The translations under genes were made by a program, and so were the position numbers. A stretch of 64,000 bases of DNA from Paratinospora sagittata (lineage: Eukaryota; Streptophyta; Magnoliopsida; Ranunculales; Menispermaceae). Positions 58,041 to 64,000 of the stretch are shown here, in pieces. Position 1 is the first letter of the stretch. Each line of letters starts with the position of its first letter. The DNA lies in the NCBI GenBank assembly GCA_035771175.1, contig CM069593.1, positions 36,995,741 through 37,059,740 of the forward strand, in the 5' to 3' direction. The notes below the pieces were generated by a model. That model did no database searches. It was not told where the DNA came from and was given only the letters and a program-made list of their open reading frames with translations.

Positions 58041-58330
58041 TTTACCTTCTCTACCACATGCTAAAATTTGTCTATTTTTTTCACCATTTTTCGTTTCTCC
58101 ATGTACCTCTGATCTTTGTACGAAAGCCTAGGCGTTGAGCATACTCGTTATAGAACTCTTGAATATCTTGTAATGATTTGAATTGCATCCCTGTCTTTGG
58201 TACTAAATGATCATCATTGACTTCATATATCTATTCTTTGACTAGCTTCCCCATTATCTCTTTCGATATTTTTTCTTCTACCAATTGATTTTTCACCATT
58301 TTCTACCACTGCTTCCTTGCTAGATAGCTC
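58041..58330 (-). pseudogene. FAR1/FHY3-like fragment (second copy)
   Basis: It matches 28859-29150; on the - strand VPKTGMQFKSLQDIQEFYNEYA is readable, with in-frame stops before and after. More degraded than the first copy. Confidence 0.6.
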
Positions 58331-58563
58331 TTTTGTTGATAGTTATTCCGTTATCAAAATAAATCATCAAACATTGTAGTAGAGTGAAGCAAATACAAAA
58401 ATAATAATAATTAAAAAAGCTAAACAAAAATAAAATAAATTAAAACGATATAATTATATATAAATTACAGCATCGCATGTGATTCACACAAGATAAACCA
58501 TAAATTTCTCAAAATCTAACTATCCACTTCAAATGAGTTATAATTTCTTTAACTTTTGAATTA

Positions 58564-58650
58564 GTGGAGGCTTCTGCAACGACTGGAGGTAATATTAACT
58601 CATACATGTTGCTTTTCTTTCAACCTTCTACCTTGTCTTAACATTGAACT
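58564..58650 (+). pseudogene. Exon 12 / intron 12 fragment (second copy of E)
   Basis: GAGGCTTCTGCAACGACTGGAG plus the donor GTAATATTAACTC, continuing to TTGAACT at 58650, where the copia LTR begins. Duplicate of 29382-29468. Confidence 0.83.
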
Positions 58651-58967
58651 TGTTAAAAAATGGGCAAATAAAACATGGTTCTTCACCATTTTTAGTTAAA
58701 TATTAAAGTGGACCCACAAGTGATTTTGGGTGGGTCCAAGTTGATTATTAATCTTTGATATATGAAGATTAAGAATATATAAGTATTTAGCTATACCCAT
58801 TTATATATGAATGAAAAATTGAGTCTAACGTAGCCTACTTGATATATGTAAAGTGGTAAAATTTGAAAACAATCTTTTAGTCTCACATGGGAAAGATAAA
58901 ATTCTAATTATTTACTTATAAGTGTAGCTAGAATACTACACTTGAATTTCAGCTAACACACTCACAA
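58651..58967 (+). repeat. First part of copia C1 5' LTR (second copy)
   Basis: It starts TGTTAAAAAATGGGC after GAACT (58646-58650), as at 29469. It carries an extra 36-bp stretch with TAGTCTCACATGGGAAAG near 58890 that the first copy lacks. The match to the first copy stops at CACAATGAAG, where a different LTR takes over. Confidence 0.8.
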
Positions 58968-59878
58968 TGAAGTCTTAGGAGTTACCCTCTCTCGAGTGTC
59001 GCCTTCCAAGTCTAACTTCATTCGATTTGTGATCAAGAAACCGAAAGCATTAAGTATATGAAATCATGAATAAACTATAAAAATGAAATAAAAAATTCAT
59101 TGATAATAAACAAAATCTAAAATTAAACCATAATATTCAAGTTAGGATCGATCTCTTCTCTAGAACAATACATTAGTTCATAGCTTGAATGAAAAGAACA
59201 CAAAACATGGAGAAAAACTCAATAATAAACATGAATATCAAACGAGAAATCCTTGAACTTGAATCTTCTTCCTTGTTTCCAAGTCGAATCTTCGCATTTT
59301 TCACCTCCAAGCCATCTTGTTCTCTTCTCCAGTGTGTTCCCCTCGAAAAACCCTAACTTTTGATATATTATATGCCCAAAGTCATCTCTAAAAATCCTAA
59401 TTAGAAAGTTCATTATCCAAAAATCGCCCAAGTTGCAAAAATTGCAACTTGGGATCCTTTCAGCATTGCGGGGGCTCAGTGTTTTCTTTTTTTCTTTACG
59501 TTTCACCCCTTCAGCGCCGCGCCGCTCAAAACCTTGACATGTTGCCTTGGTTTTGTGGACTTAGCCAAATTTCTACTCTTTTCTATTTGGGTTCTTCATG
59601 CTTCTCCTTTGCACTTTCTTGTACATGTTTTTATCATCCAAAGCCATGACTAAGGCATTCAAACACCTACAAAACAAAGCAAAGCAAGTTAATAACACAC
59701 TCACATATAAATTAAATCAAATTATAAATTAATGAACTAAAATAATGAATAAAAATCCAATTAATTCCTAAACTAATAAATGTATTAAAACTAACACAAA
59801 CACATAAAACTAATGCATGAAATGTCCTAAAACATACCTAAAACATACTCTAAAACTTATCTAAATATGCAACTATCA
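58968..59878 (-). repeat. LTR of a gypsy element (Athila/Tat-like), 3' LTR
   Basis: On the - strand it begins TGATAGTTGCATATTTAG at 59878, right after a polypurine tract AGTTTGGGGGTATT (59893-59879). It ends near 58968 in CTAAGACTTCA. Length is about 0.91 kb. The left boundary is placed from the TG/CA ends and the loss of match to 29754, so it is less sure. No coding sequence. Confidence 0.6.
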
Positions 59879-60837
59879 AATACCCCCAAACTTAGGACTT
59901 TGATCGTCCCGAGCAAAGGAAAAAACAAAACTAAAACTCATGATTATCACAACCATTCTGCAGTCACAATCTCGCACAAATAAAGACTTAACTCAATATT
60001 ATAAACACATACGTGGCCTCCAAGATCACACCAAAGAGAATATTCACTTCTAGGAAGAATTTTAAGAGTATAAAATTGTCTAGAATTTCAACCCAACTTT
60101 CACCAAGTTTCACCTTTTGATTCTTTCACACATAAGTACATAGCTAATCTCGTCAAACTAATCATACAAGTCATGAACAACTGCAAGCAAGTGTAAAATA
60201 TGAGATCTCAGAATATATGGTTTAAGTTGGAATTCCATAGGCAAGTCTTTCACACCACTTTCCACTAATGTAGATTACACACCATTCAAAAACAATAGGT
60301 CTTCCATATGTTGTAATATAAGGCTTAGGTTCAAAGGTAGGGAAAAATAAGAACATTGTAGCTCAACACACCCTAAACACTTTGATCAATTTAGTACATC
60401 TACTTCATTACATTTGAAACCAAAAAGTCCCTTTTTTAACACATATATCTTCTCAACTATTCAATTTTTCCTTTCATTCAATCCTCATTCTTTTGTTTCC
60501 TTTTTTTTTATATAGAATGAATGCTACACCCCCAAACATATTTCTTTTTCACAGAAGTGTAACACCCTATTTCTTCTTTTCTTTTCAATGGCTCATAAGT
60601 AAACTTCTCAAATCTTTTCTTTTCCTTATTCCCTTCTTTTCAATCTTTTTTGTCTCTCTTTCATTCCCCATTCTCTACCCTTCAAATAATAACACTCCAA
60701 CATGATCAAAGTGTATAAGATACATAAGTTGAAAAATAGGGGATTTAAACATGACTAGCTCAAAATTCGACGCTAATATGTTTTTTAGGACACTAATGTC
60801 TCAACAGCACCCTCCTGAACTTGGTAAGTCGGGACGC
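59879..60837 (-). mobile_element. 3' internal end of the same gypsy element, non-coding
   Basis: It starts with the polypurine tract; the phrase GGGACGATCAAAGTCCTAAG followed by a G-run tract is typical of the 3' untranslated end of non-chromoviral plant gypsy elements. No Pol domain is visible on the - strand. The segment is cut at 60838 by the next LTR. Confidence 0.55.
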
Positions 60838-60857
60838 TGATAGAATTCAAGGTTGAA

Positions 60858-61127
60858 ATGTTCATATTCATCAAGACACTTACTTCATCTGATGCAAACC
60901 AAGGAGCTGGACAAGTTGATCATACACTTGGGAATGAAGCTGAATATGCACAACACCCTTTGTCACTTCCAAGTGGTACAATTACAAGACTTAGAGCCAA
61001 ACGTTTCAAGGAAGCGCTAAATGGGCTAATCCAAGAGAATTGGGCTGATTCTAAAAAGACCAAGATGGGCTCAAATAATAATCAAGGCTTAGTCCATGTC
61101 ATCAAAGCAATTGAAAAAGCTAATTAG
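60858..61127 (+). CDS. ORF inside the gypsy LTR (Pol C-terminal tail-like)
   Basis: This 90-codon frame encodes SLPSGTITRLRAKRFKEAL in its middle. A basic 'GPITRxRAKxxxEA' segment is common at the extreme C-terminus of some plant gypsy polyproteins, and in CRM-type elements the integrase tail is known to reach into the 3' LTR. The copy seen here, in the 5' LTR, would be the same sequence. I infer that it is the LTR-encoded polyprotein tail, not an independent gene. Confidence 0.5.
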   Translation: MFIFIKTLTSSDANQGAGQVDHTLGNEAEYAQHPLSLPSGTITRLRAKRFKEALNGLIQENWADSKKTKMGSNNNQGLVHVIKAIEKAN

Positions 61128-61270
61128 CACACAAAACGTGCCAGCATGGACTGACCATCAAAAGGCATGAATTTGTTGAGTTTCAAGGATATTAAATAGG
61201 GGAATAAACTTGGTCCTGGCTGGTTGTATTTTAAATACATTGAACTTTGTCAATTAGCTATTTTGGTTAC

Positions 61271-61390
61271 CTTTAGAAGTCCAAGAGGCCTAAAAATGTG
61301 GGAACTTGTTCTTTAGAAGTCCAAGAGGCCTAAAAACGTAGGGACTTGTCCTTTAGAAGTCCAAGAGGCCTAAAAACGTGGGGACATGTT
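61271..61390 (+). repeat. Three tandem 40-bp repeats in the LTR
   Basis: Units at 61271, 61311 and 61351 start CTTTAGAAGTCCAAGAGG and end in GGGACTTGTT-like sequence, with one to three differences each. Confidence 0.95.
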
Positions 61391-61772
61391 TATGTTGATG
61401 TTTGTGTTGTTTTAAATTTAGTTGTCTTTTCCTATTCTTGGAGGGTTGTTCCAAGTATATATAGAGTGGTAGCTCGAATTTGAATGGTAGATTATGTTTT
61501 CAGATCAAGTTAATCTTGTGAGGTCTTGTGTCCTCTTTGTTTTTAAAAGAACTCTTTGAACTTATCAAGTTAATCTTGTGGCGTTCAAGCAACCAAACTT
61601 ATCACCTTGATTGTTGAATCTTGGTGTGGCGTTTTCAATCCTTCGTAGTCTTGGTTTTCATTTGGTTAGGTGACGGGTCAAGGCTCAACCAATCTTGTCT
61701 ACACGATCTTGGGGTTCTATTCCATCATTGTTATTGGGTTTCATCACAATTGTTGGTGGAGTTCATATCATT

Positions 61773-61784
61773 TGGTATCAGAGC
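61773..61784 (+). other. Primer-binding site of the CRM/Reina-like element
   Basis: TGGTATCAGAGC, two bases after the LTR end at 61770. Confidence 0.92.
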
Positions 61785-61878
61785 TTTGGTTCTAAGATAA
61801 GTTTGGCTATCTTTTATTTTAATTTTGTTATTTCCTGTTCCCTGTTGTGGAAAAAAAAATCGTCAAAAAAAAGGAGAA

Positions 61879-62175
61879 GAAAAGTGATTCTAGTAAGAAA
61901 ATTTCCTCTTTTCAATCTTGTTTCTCACCTTATTCATGTTCTTGATCTTTTGATGAGTTTTGGTTAAAAAAAAAAAAAGATGAAAAGTGATTCCAGTAAG
62001 AAAATTTCCTCTTTTCAATCTTGTTTCTCACCTTATTCATGTTCTTGATCTTTTGATGAGTTCTGGTTAAAAAAAAAAAAAAAAAGAAGAAAAGTGATTC
62101 CAGTAAGAAAATTTCCTCTTTTCAATCTTGTTTCTCACCTTATTCATGTTCTTGATCTTTTGATGAGTTTTGGTT
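61879..62175 (+). repeat. Three tandem ~105-bp repeats in the leader
   Basis: Units start at 61879, 61982 and 62089 with GAAAAGTGATTC and end TGATGAGTTTTGGTT. They are separated by poly(A) runs of 12-18 bases. The units are nearly identical, so the expansion is recent. Confidence 0.93.
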
Positions 62176-62357
62176 GTTTCTCATTTTTGAATTGCTGCTA
62201 GATTATTTTGAATTAGTTTCTTGAAGTTTGATTAAGAACTAAAGAAGACACAAAAGAGTGAAAAAAGGCAAGAGTGTGTGAGACCATAAGAGGGTAAAAG
62301 CCGTTTAGAGTGAAAACACGAGTGCAAGTGTATCAAATTCTTGAGTGAAACACGTGA

Positions 62358-64000
62358 GGGAGTGCTTGTGAGGATTCTAACCTTGTTTTGCAGATTTTAA
62401 ATGTGTCCAATAATCAAGAAGAAGATACAACTGAAGAAGTTCGACAACATGCAGTTCTGAACCTCCAAATGCAAGCGTTGTTAGGGGAGATGAGGTGTAT
62501 GTTGAGGGATGAAGTAGATGATGCTGACATGCCACCTTTGGAGGATGACGATGATGAGCAAAATGCAGTGGTTAGAGATTTATTGGTAGCAAGGCGAGTT
62601 CTCAATGTGCAGGTTAAGGAGGAAGAAAGTAACCAAAGGGAGAACTTGTTTCATACTCGGTGCTTTGTAAACAACAAAGTTTGCAGTGTCATTATCGATG
62701 AAGGGAGTTGCACAAACGTAGCCAGCACATATTTGGTGGAGAAATTGGCCTTAACTACCTTGAAACATCCTCACCCTTATCGGCTTCAGTGGCTGAATGA
62801 CTGTGGCGAAATCAAGGTGACAAGGCAAGTGTTGGTGGCATTATCCATTGGTAAATATGAGGATGAGGTGCTTTGTGATGTGGTTCCTATGCATGCATGC
62901 CATTTATTTGTGGGAAGACCATGGCAGTATGATAAAAGGGCTAAGCATGATGGATTCACAAATAGGTATTCTTTCACTCATAAAGGGCAGCCTATTATTC
63001 TTGTGCTATTGGCTCCAAAACAAGTCAGGGAGGACCAATTAAAGTCACAAAGCTCAAATGAAAAAAAAAAAGAAAAAGAAATGAAGGCTGAAATTGAAAA
63101 AAAAAACATTGATCAGAGAGAAAAAGAAAGAGAGGCGATTTCAACCATAGTGAGAGTAAGAAAGGAAAAATTCAATTGCATTGCAAAAAAAAGTGAGATC
63201 AAGAGAGCATTATTATCACACCAGCCCCTTATTGTACTCATGTACAAGGAGGTTCTTTTATGTACTAATGATCTCGTCGGTGCTTTGCAGAGTGTTATTG
63301 TTTCTCTTTTGCAGGAGTTTGAAGATGTCCTTCCCGAAGAAGTACCTTATGGATTACCTCCAATCCGAGGGATTGAACATCAAATTGATTTCATACCAGG
63401 TGCATCAATTCCAAACCGACCTACTTATAGGAGTAATCCCGAGGAGACCAAGGAACTCCAAAGGCAAGTAGGTGAATTATTGGAGAAGGGGTATGTGCGT
63501 GAAAGCATGAGTCCTTGTGCAGTTTCGGTGCTGTTACTTCCTAAGAAGGATGGAACATGGAGGATGTGTGTTGACTGCCGAGCCATCAACAACATAACGG
63601 TAAAGTATCGTCATCCCATTCCTAGATTAGACGATATGATGGATGAATTGCATGGTTCTTATGTCTTTACAAAAATTGATCTTAAGAGTGGATATCATCA
63701 TATTAGGATGAAGGAAGGTGATGAATGGAAAACTGCTTTTCAGAATAAATATGGTTTGTATGAGTGGTTAGTGATGCCTTTCGGTTTAACTAATGCTCCG
63801 AGCACATTTATGCGTTTAATGAACCATGTTTTGCGTGCATTTATTGGCAGATTTGTCGTTGTGTATTTTGATGATATCCTAATTTATAGCAAAAACTTGG
63901 AAGAACATGTAATGCATTTGAAATCTGTTTTGGAAATTCTAAGGAAAGAAAAGTTGTTTGCTAATCTCAAGAAGTGCACCTTTTGCACGGATACACTTGT
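62358..64000 (+). CDS. Gag remnant, protease and RT of the CRM/Reina-like element (runs off window)
   Basis: One frame is open from 62358 to the window end (about 547 codons; first ATG 62469). It begins with a short acidic Gag piece (LLGEMRCMLRDEVDDADMPP); capsid and zinc knuckle are absent. The protease region reads FHTRCFVNNKVCSVIIDEGSCTN (about 62650-62712), with DEG where related elements have DGG, then VGRPWQYDKR. After a Lys/Glu-rich linker comes [66 protein letters not shown], and the catalytic YFDDILIYS (about 63868-63894). It is the only retroelement frame here without a stop, so this is the youngest-looking element. Confidence 0.88.

Larger units (their letters stand above)
60838..61770 (+). 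repeat. 5' LTR of a CRM/Reina-like gypsy element
   Basis: It begins TGATAGAATTC and ends GTTCATATCA, with matching inverted ends TGATA/TATCA. A tRNA-Met primer-binding site follows two bases later. Length is 933 bp. It includes a 40-bp triplicate repeat and an open coding frame (see next entries). Confidence 0.82.

Noticed and set aside
61271..62175. Regularly spaced repeats that could suggest a CRISPR-like array
   Set aside because: They are head-to-tail tandem repeats without unique spacers, in a plant LTR element.

Overview
The window is nuclear DNA of a flowering plant, probably a eudicot (my inference; nothing here fixes the species). It is AT-rich and dominated by nested LTR retrotransposons whose primer-binding sites match initiator tRNA-Met. 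It also carries an endogenous caulimovirid (plant pararetrovirus) and a multi-exon gene family with GT/AG introns. I see no rRNA, tRNA or CRISPR, and no gene that is clearly intact and expressed.

Layout. 1-10092: a degraded Ty3/gypsy chromovirus (Tekay/Del-like, 'Tekay-1', + strand) with a solo LTR in its gag. 10109-13400: rearranged pieces of a copia LTR and of a host gene, ending in a TATA box and 5' UTR. 13401-16443: copy B of that gene. 16444-29468: its 3' flank, pararetrovirus copy A (- strand) split by two solo LTRs, a further LTR fragment, a FAR1-like fragment and a stray exon 12 piece. 29469-31106: a deleted copia element inside intron 12 of another gene copy. 31107-33814: spacer, promoter and gene copy C, which has lost its middle exons. 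33815-43080: a second chromovirus ('Tekay-3', - strand) with extra ORFs. 43081-43645: 5' end of an unrelated host gene. 43646-52025: gene copy D with a Tnt1-like copia element in exon 6. 52026-58967: a second copy of the 16.4-29.7 kb segment, with pararetrovirus copy B but without the two solo LTRs. 58968-60837: 3' end of a gypsy element on the - strand. 60838-64000: 5' part of a CRM/Reina-like gypsy element with a long open PR-RT frame running off the window.

The host gene is the most interesting non-TE content. Its exons encode a protein of about 433 residues with two TFIIS N-terminal (LW/MED26-type) domains. The two domains are encoded by matching exon sets (69 and 86 nt, same phases), so the gene arose by internal exon duplication. 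The window carries at least five partial copies (A-E) in the same orientation, each with its own lesions. Copies B and D sit in large duplicated segments that share the pararetrovirus insertion and one of its stop codons. The virus therefore entered once, before the duplication; the solo LTRs and the Tnt1-like element came later.
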